Shown: positions 6,883 through 14,676, numbered from the stretch's first letter. The stretch: DNA of 17,222 bases from Pseudomonadota bacterium (GCA_021815905.1 JAKAZP010000006.1:1-17222); one strand, 5' to 3'. The notes: generated by a model not told the origin, from the sequence alone. Program-made: numbers and translations.

Positions 6883-8057
6883 GCGCGGTGTGGAGCGTCT
6901 TTCGCAAGGAGTTCCGCGAGAACCTGCGCGACCGCCGCACCCTCCTCTCGGCGCTGGTGATCGGGCCGCTGTTCGCCCCGATCCTGTTCGGGAGCCTCCT
7001 CTCGCTCGGTTTCCACCACCAGAGGGTCGACAGCGACCGGCCGCTGAGCGTGATCGTCTCGCACCCCGGGCGCGCGCCGCGACTGATGGCGTACCTCAGG
7101 CAATATCACGTTCGCGTCCGGCGGATCGAGGCCAGCCGGGCCGCCGCGAGCGCGCTCGTGGCCGATCACCGCAACGAGCAGGTGCTGTTCGTGCCCGCGG
7201 ATTTCGGCTCCAGGCTCGAGGCCGGCGAGCCTGCCCCGCTGCTCATCTACGCCGACGACTCGACCGCGGCGAGCTCGGGCAAGGTCGAGCGCCTCACCGC
7301 CCTTCTCGAGCAATACTCGACGCAGATCGCGCGGCTTCGGCTCCTCGCCCGCGGCCTGGATCCGCTGCTCGCGGTGCCGATCGCGGTGCAGCACATCGAC
7401 CTCTCGACGCCGGCGAGCCGCTCGGCGCTCGCGCTCGGCATGTTGAGCTACTTCATCCTGCTGACGATGCTGATGGGCGGGGTGTATCTCGCGATCGACG
7501 CCACCGCCGGGGAGCGCGAGCGCGGCTCGCTCGAGCCGCTGCTGACGCTGCCCGTGCGTCGGGAGCATCTGGTCTACGGCAAGATTCTGGCGGCCTGCGC
7601 CTACATGACGCTGTCGCTGGCGCTCACCGTCTCGGCCTTCGCCATCGTGCTGCGCTTCATCGGACTCGAGCGCTTCGGCATGAGCGTCAATCTGGGACCG
7701 GCGGTCGCCGCCGGGATCGTGCTTTCCTGCCTGCCGCTCGTGCCCTTCGGCGCCGCCCTGATGACGCTCGTCGCCGCCTTCACCCGCAGCTATCGGGAGG
7801 CGCAGACCTACGTCGGCCTCGTGATCCTCGTGCCGACTTTGCCGCTCGTGTTCGCCTGGACGCTCGGGCTCGAGCCGAGCGCGCGGCTCATGCTCGTTCC
7901 CTCCCTCGGCCAGCACTTCCTCATCATGGGATTGCTGCGCGCGCAGCCGCTGCCGCCTGCGTACGTCGCGGCGAGCGCCGGCGCGAGCCTCGCCTTCGGG
8001 GCGGCGCTCGTGTTCCTCGTCGGCCGGCTCTATCGTCGGGAGGCGCTGCTCGGGTGA
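6879..8057 (+). CDS. natB: ABC-2 type permease, NatB-like
   Basis: This is the 392-residue membrane subunit partnering the ATPase encoded just upstream (ATGA overlap). The N-terminal FRKEFRENLRDRRTLL is the usual amphipathic elbow, followed by membrane segment one (about 22-44). A soluble extracytoplasmic region of about 130 residues follows. A cluster of membrane segments occupies about 182-206, 234-262, 272-300, 309-329 and 362-382. The motif GERERGSLEPLLTLPV (211-226), followed by RREHLVYGK, is a hallmark of NatB and ABC-2 family 3 permeases. The domain order is complete and the length is normal for a full subunit. It probably forms a dimer with two NatA copies. Its last 28 bases overlap the 3' end of the convergent HExxH gene. 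The pump may export a compound linked to the co-encoded hydrolase, or sodium. The sequence does not decide. Confidence 0.92.
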   Translation: MSAVWSVFRKEFRENLRDRRTLLSALVIGPLFAPILFGSLLSLGFHHQRVDSDRPLSVIVSHPGRAPRLMAYLRQYHVRVRRIEASRAAASALVADHRNEQVLFVPADFGSRLEAGEPAPLLIYADDSTAASSGKVERLTALLEQYSTQIARLRLLARGLDPLLAVPIAVQHIDLSTPASRSALALGMLSYFILLTMLMGGVYLAIDATAGERERGSLEPLLTLPVRREHLVYGKILAACAYMTLSLALTVSAFAIVLRFIGLERFGMSVNLGPAVAAGIVLSCLPLVPFGAALMTLVAAFTRSYREAQTYVGLVILVPTLPLVFAWTLGLEPSARLMLVPSLGQHFLIMGLLRAQPLPPAYVAASAGASLAFGAALVFLVGRLYRREALLG

Positions 8058-8452
8058 CGAAGCAGCCTCCACAGCTTCGGCGCCAGGCGGTCGGCGAACG
8101 CGCGCGCCTCGACCTCGAAGCGGTTGTTCCAGTACCCGTGCCGCAGCCACTCGAGCCCGTAGCGCGCGAGCGTGAGCTCGCCGGGCTCCCACTGACGCAG
8201 CACGTGGCAGTACTCGTGCAGCATGAGCCAGGGATCGCCGAAGAATTCGCACGCCGCGCCGCGGAGGTAGATGCGCCGCCGGCGCGTGGTGGCGAGGGCG
8301 CCGCGGTGCAGCCGCACGTAGAGCGAGCGCTCGATGATCCGGACGTGACCGACGGGCTCTCCGAGGACGTGCTCGAGCGCCGCCCGCAGCGGTCCGGGAA
8401 TCTCGACCCGCCGGCCGATTCTCAGGCTCGAGTGGAGTAGAATGCCTGTCAT
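8030..8452 (-). CDS. Small HExxH putative zinc metallopeptidase-like protein, function unknown
   Basis: The predicted protein has 140 residues from ATG 8450-8452. It carries HEYCH (His79, Glu80, His83), the HExxH zinc signature of gluzincins, inside LMLHEYCHVLRQWEPGELT. The later stretch YWNNRFEVEARAFAD has Glu113 and Glu115, either of which could supply a third ligand. This arrangement resembles DUF4157-type domains, though I cannot name the family. I see no signal peptide or membrane segment, so it is probably cytoplasmic. The frame stays open to 8563, but the extra N-terminal residues are Ala/Arg-rich and antisense to the SIMPL signal peptide, so the internal ATG is preferred. That ATG shares its CATG palindrome with the SIMPL start on the other strand. 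The 3' end overlaps natB by 28 bases. No clear promoter or ribosome-binding site is seen upstream. Confidence 0.75.
   Translation of the reverse strand: MTGILLHSSLRIGRRVEIPGPLRAALEHVLGEPVGHVRIIERSLYVRLHRGALATTRRRRIYLRGAACEFFGDPWLMLHEYCHVLRQWEPGELTLARYGLEWLRHGYWNNRFEVEARAFADRLAPKLWRLLRHPSSASRR
8438..8443 (+). promoter_or_regulatory. Candidate -10 element for the SIMPL gene (leaderless start)
   Basis: TAGAAT matches five of six bases of the -10 consensus. Seven bases separate it from ATG 8451, so initiation would fall at or one base before that codon. The -35 position reads CCGATT, a poor match. The hexamer lies within the first codons of the divergent HExxH gene. If real, it rules out the alternative in-frame ATG at 8442, which it overlaps. 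Confidence 0.4.
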
Positions 8453-9182
8453 GCGAGCTCTCGCCGTCCTCGCGCTGCTCGGTCTGTGCTCCGCGACTCT
8501 CGCCGCCCCGGCCGACGCCCGCGCGCCGGCCGCGGCGAGCCCGCCGGCGACCCTTCGCGTCACCGCGAGCGCGGAAGTCTCACGGACACCGGATCGAGTC
8601 TATCTCGACATCGGGGTCACGACCCAGGCGCCGCGCCCGGCGGACGCCGTCGACCGCAATGCGCGCCGGGTGTCCACCGTCCTCGCCGCGCTGCGCCGCG
8701 CGCTCGGCCCGGGCGGGCAGCTCAGCACCACGCAGTACTCCCTGACCCCCGAATACCACTACGCCGGCAACGGCGCGCCGCCGCGGATCACGGGCTACAC
8801 CGCGAGCAACGTCGTGCGAGTCAGGCTCGACGATCTCACCCGCGTCGGGGCGGCGATCGATGCGGCGAGCGGCGCCGGCGCCAATCTCTTTCAGAACATC
8901 CGCTTCACGCTGCGTGACCCGGCGGCGGCCCGGGCGCAGGCGCTGCGGCGCGCCGCCCTCGAGGCGCGCGCCGATGCGCGCGCGCTGGCCGGGGCGCTGG
9001 ACTTGCGGATCCTGCGCGTGCTCGAGGTGACCGAGCAGACACCCGCCGTGACGCCGCACCTCATCTACCCGCAGGCGAGCCGCATGGCGGCGGCGCGCGC
9101 CCCCACCGAGATCGAATCCGGGAGCGTGAGCGTGGGCGCGAGCGTCACCCTGACGGTGGAAGTCGCCCCGGCGACGCGCTAG
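8451..9182 (+). CDS. SIMPL-domain (DUF541) periplasmic protein
   Basis: The 243-residue protein has a signal peptide (MRALAVLALLGL core, cleavage probably after TLA at residue 18 or ADA near 23). A SIMPL/DUF541 domain covers about 33-240. Family-typical features are LRVTASAEVSRTPDRVYLDI at about 35-54, GYTASNVVRVRLDDLTRVGA in the middle, and the stretch AAARAQALRRAALEARADA before the last strands. Members are exported proteins of poorly known role, some linked to oxidative stress or cell-surface signalling. The domain is complete. Two starts are possible: ATG 8451, favoured by the -10 placement and the compact signal peptide, or ATG 8442, which has GGAG four bases upstream. It is divergent from the HExxH gene, and 35 bases separate it from the CBS gene downstream. 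Confidence 0.87.
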   Translation: MRALAVLALLGLCSATLAAPADARAPAAASPPATLRVTASAEVSRTPDRVYLDIGVTTQAPRPADAVDRNARRVSTVLAALRRALGPGGQLSTTQYSLTPEYHYAGNGAPPRITGYTASNVVRVRLDDLTRVGAAIDAASGAGANLFQNIRFTLRDPAAARAQALRRAALEARADARALAGALDLRILRVLEVTEQTPAVTPHLIYPQASRMAAARAPTEIESGSVSVGASVTLTVEVAPATR

Positions 9183-9206
9183 TCTGTCACCCGGAACCCA
9201 CCCAAC

Positions 9207-9212
9207 AGGGGG
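9207..9212 (+). promoter_or_regulatory. Shine-Dalgarno site deciding the TTG start of the CBS protein
   Basis: AGGGGG lies five bases upstream of TTG 9218-9220. The next in-frame alternative, GTG 9227, would be 14 bases away, which is too far. It is one of few recognisable ribosome-binding sites in the window. Confidence 0.55.
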
Positions 9213-9217
9213 CCGGC

Positions 9218-9646
9218 TTGGTTACCGTGCGTCACCTGCTCGACCGCAAGGGTCGGGAGCTGTTCTCGATCGGGCCCGACGAGCCGGTGCTCGAGGCCGT
9301 GAGGCTCATGTCCGAGCGCCACGTCGGCGCGCTGCTCGTGATGCGCGGCGGCGAGCTCGTCGGCATCGTCTCCGAGCGCGACTATGCGCGCAAGGTGGTG
9401 CTGCTCGGGCGCTCCTCGTCCGACACATCCGTGTCGCAGATCATGTCGACTCCGGTCGTCACGGTCGCCCCCGAGAGCAGCGTCGAGGAGTGCATGCGGC
9501 TCATGACGGCGCGCCGCATCCGCCATCTGCCGGTGCTCGAGCGCGGTCGGACGATCGGCGTGATCTCGATCGGCGATCTGGTCAAGGCGGTCATCGACGA
9601 GCAGCAGCACACGATCGAGCAGCTGGAGAGTTACATTCGAAGTTGA
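9218..9646 (+). CDS. CBS domain pair protein
   Basis: This 142-residue soluble protein consists of two CBS motifs (about 13-62 and 75-128) that fold together as a Bateman module. Each motif has the usual nucleotide-pocket sequence: GIVSERD at 49-55 and GVISIGD at 114-120. Such stand-alone pairs commonly bind adenine nucleotides or S-adenosylmethionine and sense energy state, but the target of this one is unknown. A short charged helix, DEQQHTIEQLESYIRS, ends the protein. It starts at TTG 9218, supported by AGGGGG at 9207-9212. It may share a transcript with the SIMPL gene 35 bases upstream. The stop codon TGA 9644-9646 directly abuts the trkH stop on the opposite strand. Some potassium transport regulators use CBS modules, but adjacency to trkH is in convergent orientation and is weak evidence for a link. 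Confidence 0.9.
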   Translation: MVTVRHLLDRKGRELFSIGPDEPVLEAVRLMSERHVGALLVMRGGELVGIVSERDYARKVVLLGRSSSDTSVSQIMSTPVVTVAPESSVEECMRLMTARRIRHLPVLERGRTIGVISIGDLVKAVIDEQQHTIEQLESYIRS

Positions 9647-11101
9647 CTACTTCCGCCAGAACGTGCGCGTGAACAGCACGATGACGGTGAAGATCTCGAG
9701 CCTCCCGAGCAGCATCGCGACCGTCGAGATCCACACCTGGACCTGCGACAGCGACGACAGGTTGCGCGCGTGCCCGGCGGGCAGCCCGAAGGCGGTGTTG
9801 TTGATCGAGGAGACGGTGAGGCGGAAGGCCGACTCGAAGTCCATCCCCGTGAGCAGCATCGCGAACGTGAGCGCCGAGACCGTCATGAAATAGAGGAAGA
9901 TGAAGGCGAGCACGGCGTCCGTGACTCTTTCCGGCACCAGCCTGCCGCCGACCCGCACCGGCACCATGGCGTTCGGATGCACCAGGAGCTTCATCTCCCG
10001 CCCGGTCTGGCGCGCGAGCACGAGGGTGCGGAACATCTTCACCCCGCTCCCGGGCGAGCCGGTGCTGCAGAGGATGCCGGAAAGGAACAGCATCCAGATG
10101 GGCGCGAACACCGGCCAGGACGCGAACCGCACGGGCCCGCTGTTCACCCAGCCGGTGGTCGTCGCCATCGAGATGACGTTGAAGGCCGCGTAGCGCAGCG
10201 AGGTCGGGAAGTCCGGGTACACGCCATCGAGCTCGAGCAGGATGGCGATGCCGACGATGCTGATGGCGAGCACGCCGACGATCGCCTTGAGCTCGGCGTC
10301 GTTGCGATAGGGAGCGAGCGAGAGCCTTCGAAGGGCGAGAAAGTGCCGGGCGTAGTTGAGGCAGGAGAACAGCATCAGCCCCATCAGCACCACCTCGACG
10401 GCGAGCGAATGGAAGGAGGCGATGCCGCCATCGTGGGTGGAGACGCCGCCGAGCCCGACGGCGGAGAACGCGTGGCAGATCGCATCGAACCAGCTCAGGC
10501 CCGCAAGCCGCAGCAGCCCCGCGCCGATGACCGTCAGCAGCGTGTACACCAGCCAGAGCGAGCGGGCCGCTTCGGTGATGCGCGGTGCCAGCTTCTCGTC
10601 CTTGACCGTCGCCGGCGCGTCCGCCATCTGCAGCTGCATGCCCCCGATGCCGAGCAGCGGCGAGACGCCGATCGCCACCACGATGGTCGCCAGTCCTCCC
10701 ACCCAGACCAGCGAGTCGCGCCAGAAGTTGAGCGAGGGAGCGAGCCGGTCGAGGCCCGAGAGCACCGTCGAGCCCGTGGTCGTGAGCCCCGACATGGCCT
10801 CGAAGTAGGCGCGCGTGAAAGTGAGCCCCGGCAGGTCGAGCATCAACGGGAGCGACGCGGAGGCGGCGAGCAGGATCCAGGCCGGTGTGACCAGCAGAAA
10901 TCCGTCGCGCGGCTTGAGCTCGCGCCGGAAGCGGTAGGTGGCACCCGCGAGCGTGATGCCCGCGACGAGGGTGATGCCCGCGGACAGCAGGAACGACGGC
11001 CAGAGCCCGTCGCCCATCGCGATGGAGCAGCCGATCGGCAGCAGGTAGACCGCCCCGAAGGCGGCGAGAATGATCCCGAGCAGGTACGCGGCGCCGAGCA
11101 T
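9647..11101 (-). CDS. trkH: Trk potassium uptake system membrane subunit TrkH
   Basis: This is the 484-residue ion-conducting inner-membrane subunit of the Trk system (TrkH/TrkG/KtrB superfamily), built from four M1-P-M2 units. The four selectivity-loop segments are visible: TTTGST (107-112), GLGGVSTHD (216-224), ATTTGW (313-318) and NNTAFG (434-439). Each contributes a glycine to the filter. The C-terminal helix motif MLLGRLEIFTVIVLFTRTFW is characteristic. GSPGSGVKMFRT (348-359) corresponds to the intramembrane gating loop region of the family. Length matches E. coli TrkH. The ATG at 11099-11101 lies 12 bases after the trkA stop, so trkA and trkH are co-transcribed and the two subunits form the complex. 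No terminator fits after the stop, because the convergent CBS gene ends at the next base. Expression probably depends on the promoters further upstream in the gene run. Confidence 0.96.
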   Translation of the reverse strand: MLGAAYLLGIILAAFGAVYLLPIGCSIAMGDGLWPSFLLSAGITLVAGITLAGATYRFRRELKPRDGFLLVTPAWILLAASASLPLMLDLPGLTFTRAYFEAMSGLTTTGSTVLSGLDRLAPSLNFWRDSLVWVGGLATIVVAIGVSPLLGIGGMQLQMADAPATVKDEKLAPRITEAARSLWLVYTLLTVIGAGLLRLAGLSWFDAICHAFSAVGLGGVSTHDGGIASFHSLAVEVVLMGLMLFSCLNYARHFLALRRLSLAPYRNDAELKAIVGVLAISIVGIAILLELDGVYPDFPTSLRYAAFNVISMATTTGWVNSGPVRFASWPVFAPIWMLFLSGILCSTGSPGSGVKMFRTLVLARQTGREMKLLVHPNAMVPVRVGGRLVPERVTDAVLAFIFLYFMTVSALTFAMLLTGMDFESAFRLTVSSINNTAFGLPAGHARNLSSLSQVQVWISTVAMLLGRLEIFTVIVLFTRTFWRK

Positions 11102-11113
11102 GCGATGCGCCCG

Positions 11114-12484
11114 TCAGCGCGGCTCGCGCAGGAACAGCCGCTCGACCGCCTCGATGTGGCGGCGGTCCGCGAGAAACAGGATCAGGTGATCGCCGGATTG
11201 CACGAAGGTGTCGTGGTGCGCCATCAGCACCTGCTCGCCGCGCACCACGGCGCCGATCGCCGCGCCCTCCGGCAGCGTGATCTCCCCGACCGCCCTGCCG
11301 ACCACCCGGGAGGTGCTCTCATCGCCCTGCGCGATGACCTCGATGGCCTCGGCCGCCCCGCGCCGCAGCGAGTGCACCCGCACCACGTCGCCGCGGCGCA
11401 CGTGCGCGAGCAGCGAGCCGATCGTGATCGTCTGAGGCGAGACCGCGATGTCGATGCTGCCGCTCTCGATCAGCTCGGCGTAGGACGGCCTGTTGACCAG
11501 CGCCATCACCTTGCGCGCCCCGAGGCGCTTGGCGAGCATGGCCGAGAGGATGTTGGCCTCCTCGGAGTTGGTGAGCGCCGCGAACACGTCGGCGCTGTCG
11601 ATGTTCTCCTCGATCAGCAGCTCCTCGTCGGCCGCATCGCCCGTGAGCACGATCGTCTGCTCGAGGAGCTCGGAGACCTTGCGCGCGCGGCGCGCGTCGC
11701 GCTCGATCAGCTTCACCTGGCTGGTCTTCTCCAGCTTGCGCGCGAGGCGGTACCCGATGTTGCCGCCGCCGGCGATCACGATGCGCCGCATGCGGCTGTC
11801 CTCCTTGCGCAGCTCCCCGATCACCCGGCGGATGTCGTCGCGCGCGGCGAGGAAGAACACCTCGTCGCCTTCCTCGATGAGCGTGCCGCCCTCGGGCGCG
11901 ATGCCGCGGCCGGCCCGGTAGATCGCCACCACGCGCGCCTCGGTGCGCGCAAGGTGCTCCGGGAGCTCCCGCAGCTGATGCCCGACGAGCAGACCCTCCT
12001 TGACGGCGCGCACGCCGACGAGGCGCACCTTGCCGTCGGCGAAGTTCAGGACCTGCAGCGCGCCCGGGAAGCGCACCAGGCGCTCGATGTACTCGGTGAC
12101 GAGCTGCTCGGGACTGATGAACACGTCGACCGCGATCGCCTGCTCGCTGAAGAGCTCCGGCCGGCCGGTGTACTCGGAGGCGCGGATGCGCGCGATCTTG
12201 GTCGGCGTGCGGAACAGCGTGTAGGCCACCTCGCAGGCCATCATGTTGACCTCATCGCTGTTGGTGAGCGCGATGATGATCTCGGCCTCGGCGGCGCCGG
12301 CCGCCTCGAGCACCGGGGGGAAGGCCGCGTTGCCGGCCACCGTGTGCACGTCGACACGGTCCTGAAGGTCGCGCAACACCTCCTCGCTGATGTCGACGAC
12401 GGTGACCTCGTTGGCCTCCTCGCGCGAGAGGTGGCGCGCCACCGTGCGCCCGACCTGGCCCGCCCCGAGGATCAGAATCTTCAT
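11114..12484 (-). CDS. trkA: Trk potassium uptake system regulatory subunit TrkA
   Basis: TrkA is the 456-residue cytoplasmic ring-forming gating subunit (E. coli TrkA has 458) that binds NAD(H) and nucleotides and controls TrkH. It has a duplicated RCK layout: RCK_N about 1-120 with GAGQVG (7-12), RCK_C about 140-225, a second RCK_N from about 233 with GGGNIG (239-244), and a second RCK_C to the end. Acidic residues closing the nucleotide sites are Asp31 (VVDIS) in the first half and the Glu in LIERD in the second. ATG 12482-12484 overlaps the uvrD TGA (ATGA), implying translational coupling to the helicase gene. trkH follows 12 bases downstream. A further frame extends upstream to 13972 but is antisense-like noise over uvrD. 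Everything appears intact. Confidence 0.96.
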   Translation of the reverse strand: MKILILGAGQVGRTVARHLSREEANEVTVVDISEEVLRDLQDRVDVHTVAGNAAFPPVLEAAGAAEAEIIIALTNSDEVNMMACEVAYTLFRTPTKIARIRASEYTGRPELFSEQAIAVDVFISPEQLVTEYIERLVRFPGALQVLNFADGKVRLVGVRAVKEGLLVGHQLRELPEHLARTEARVVAIYRAGRGIAPEGGTLIEEGDEVFFLAARDDIRRVIGELRKEDSRMRRIVIAGGGNIGYRLARKLEKTSQVKLIERDARRARKVSELLEQTIVLTGDAADEELLIEENIDSADVFAALTNSEEANILSAMLAKRLGARKVMALVNRPSYAELIESGSIDIAVSPQTITIGSLLAHVRRGDVVRVHSLRRGAAEAIEVIAQGDESTSRVVGRAVGEITLPEGAAIGAVVRGEQVLMAHHDTFVQSGDHLILFLADRRHIEAVERLFLREPR

Positions 12485-14664
12485 GCGATCGGCTCCAGGT
12501 TGGCGTACTGCACCATCAGCCACTTCGTGCCCTGACGCTCGAAGCTGATCTGCACGCGGGCATGGGGACCTGCGCCCTCGACGCTGAGCACCACGCCCTC
12601 GCCGAACTTGCCGTGACGCACGCGCGCGCCGAGGCGCACCCCCGCGGCGGGCTCCTCGTGCCCGCGCAGGCCCGGCTCCTCGCGCCGCAGCCGGCCGGCC
12701 GTGACCGGGCGGGTGACCTGCACGCGCGGACGGATCTCCTCGATGAGCTCCGGCGGGATTTCCTTGATGAAGCGGGAGGGTTGGCCGTAGGTATCGATGC
12801 CGTGCAGCCGGCGCTGCTCGGCGTAGGTGAGATAGAGCTGCCTCATGGCGCGCGTCATGCCGACGTAGCAGAGGCGTCGCTCCTCCTCGAGGCCGTGGAT
12901 GTCGGTGATCGACCGCTGATGCGGAAACAGGCCGTCCTCCAGGCCGCAGAGGAACACCACCGGAAACTCGAGTCCCTTCGCCGAGTGCAGCGTCATCATC
13001 TGCACGCTGTCCTCCCACGCATCCGCCTGTCCCTCGCCGGACTCGAGCGCGGCGTGCGCCAGGAATCCCTCGAGCGGCGGCAGCTCCGCGGCCGCGGGAT
13101 CGGCGGCGAAGCCGCGCGCGGCGCTCACGAGCTCCTCGAGGTTCTCGACGCGCGCCTCGCCGCGATCGGCCCGGTCGCGCCGGTAGTGCTCGACGAGCCC
13201 GCTCGCCTGCAGCATCCGATCCACCTGCTCGTGCAGCGCAAGACCGGCGCTCTCGCCGGCGAGGCGCTCGATGAGGGCGAGGAATCCGCCGACCGCGGCC
13301 GCGGCCCGCGCCCCGAGCTCCTCCCTGGGGGCCGGCGAGGCGGCCGCTTCCCAGAGGGAGATGCCCCCCGCCCGCGCCGCCTCGCGAATCGCATCCACGC
13401 TCCTCGCGCCGATGCCGCGCGTCGGCAGATTGACGACGCGCTCGAACGAGGCGTCGTCGCGCCGGTTGACGAGGAGCCTCAGGTAGGCGAGGGCGTCCTT
13501 GATCTCCGCGCGCTCGAAGAACCTGAGGCCGCCATAGACCCGGTACGGAATGCGCGCGGAGATGAACGCCTCCTCGAACACCCGGGACTGGGCGTTCGAG
13601 CGGTAGAGCACCGCCACCTCGCGCCGCTCGCCTCCGTGGAGCACGTGATCGCGGATGCGATGCGTGACGAACTCCGCCTCGTCGCGCTCGTTGAACGCGG
13701 CATAGAGCTGAAGCGGCCGGCCCCGCTCGCCGCTCGTCCAGAGCGTCTTGCCGACGCGCCCGGTGTTGTGGGAGATGAGCTCGTTCGCGGCCGCGAGGAT
13801 GGAGCCCGTGGAGCGGTAGTTCTGCTCCAGCTTGTGGAGCCGCCCGCCGGGGTAGTCGCTGCGGAACTGCTGCACGTTCTCCACGCGGGCGCCGCGCCAG
13901 CGGTAGATCGACTGATCGTCGTCGGCCACCACGAAGGGGTGGCCCTCCGGGCCGGCGATGAGCTTGAGCCACGCGTACTGGATCGAGTTGGTATCCTGGA
14001 ACTCGTCGACCAGCACGTGGCGGAAACGCTGGCGGTAGTGCGCAAGGAGCGACGGATTGTCGCGCCAGAGCTCATAGGCGCGCAGCAGCAGCTCCGCGAA
14101 GTCGACCACGCCCGAGCGCTCGCATTGCTCCTGATACAGCCCGTAGAGGCGGATCATCTGCGCGCGCACCGGATCCTCGCCGCGCTTCAGGTCCTTCGGC
14201 CGCAGTCCCTCGTCCTTGCTCGAGTTGATGAACCACTGCACCTCGCGCGGGATCCAGCGCGACTCGTCGAGATCCTGGGCCTTGAGGAGCTTGCGGATGA
14301 GGCGCTGCTGATCCTCGGCGTCGAGGATCTGGAAACTCTGCGGCAGGGCCGCCTCGCGGGCGTGCAGCCGCAGCAGCCGGTGGGCGATGCCGTGGAAGGT
14401 GCCGATCCAGAGCGCCCCCGGAGGCGTTCCGAGCAGCCGCTCGACGCGGCCGCGCATCTCGGCGGCGGCCTTGTTCGTGAAGGTGACCGCCAGGATGGAA
14501 TGCGGCGAGGCGCTCTCGGCCTCGATCAGCCAGGCGATCCGGTGCGTCAGGACGCGGGTCTTGCCGCTGCCGGCGCCCGCGAGCACGAGCACGGGCGTGA
14601 GCGGCGCAATGACGGCGGCGCGCTGGGCGTCGTTCAGGGAGCCGAGGATGGGGCTTAAGTCCAT
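12481..14664 (-). CDS. uvrD: DNA helicase II, UvrD
   Basis: This 727-residue superfamily 1A 3'-5' helicase takes part in nucleotide excision repair and methyl-directed mismatch repair. E. coli UvrD has about 720 residues, and similarity is visible from end to end. Motifs in order: Walker A AGAGSGKT (29-36), TFTNKAAAEM (61-70), Walker B DEFQDTN (220-226), DDDQSIYRWRGA (248-259), LEQNYRST (279-286), MTLHSAKGLEFP (about 565) and EEERRLCYVGMTRA (about 610). RHGKFGEGVVLSVEGAG near the end is the Tudor-like C-terminal domain found in UvrD/PcrA that contacts RNA polymerase. ATG 14662-14664 opens a sequence like the E. coli N-terminus. It has no Shine-Dalgarno sequence. A TAGAAT hexamer sits 12 bases upstream. 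The stop overlaps trkA. The gene is complete. Confidence 0.97.
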   Translation of the reverse strand: MDLSPILGSLNDAQRAAVIAPLTPVLVLAGAGSGKTRVLTHRIAWLIEAESASPHSILAVTFTNKAAAEMRGRVERLLGTPPGALWIGTFHGIAHRLLRLHAREAALPQSFQILDAEDQQRLIRKLLKAQDLDESRWIPREVQWFINSSKDEGLRPKDLKRGEDPVRAQMIRLYGLYQEQCERSGVVDFAELLLRAYELWRDNPSLLAHYRQRFRHVLVDEFQDTNSIQYAWLKLIAGPEGHPFVVADDDQSIYRWRGARVENVQQFRSDYPGGRLHKLEQNYRSTGSILAAANELISHNTGRVGKTLWTSGERGRPLQLYAAFNERDEAEFVTHRIRDHVLHGGERREVAVLYRSNAQSRVFEEAFISARIPYRVYGGLRFFERAEIKDALAYLRLLVNRRDDASFERVVNLPTRGIGARSVDAIREAARAGGISLWEAAASPAPREELGARAAAAVGGFLALIERLAGESAGLALHEQVDRMLQASGLVEHYRRDRADRGEARVENLEELVSAARGFAADPAAAELPPLEGFLAHAALESGEGQADAWEDSVQMMTLHSAKGLEFPVVFLCGLEDGLFPHQRSITDIHGLEEERRLCYVGMTRAMRQLYLTYAEQRRLHGIDTYGQPSRFIKEIPPELIEEIRPRVQVTRPVTAGRLRREEPGLRGHEEPAAGVRLGARVRHGKFGEGVVLSVEGAGPHARVQISFERQGTKWLMVQYANLEPIA

Positions 14665-14676
14665 GAGAGGGGGCGC

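Noticed and set aside
8453..8563. Longer start for the HExxH protein
   Set aside because: The extra 37 residues are low-complexity Ala/Arg and lie antisense to the SIMPL signal peptide. The ATG at 8452 gives a sensible beginning.
9770..12535. Very long plus-strand open frame (over 900 codons) opposite trkH and trkA
   Set aside because: It is rich in His, Arg, Asp, Glu and Gly and mirrors two well-conserved genes. High G+C leaves antisense frames free of stops. No domain is recognisable.
12562..14658. Plus-strand open frame of about 700 codons opposite uvrD
   Set aside because: It is antisense to an intact UvrD with all helicase motifs, its composition is typical of a shadow frame, and it has no motif.
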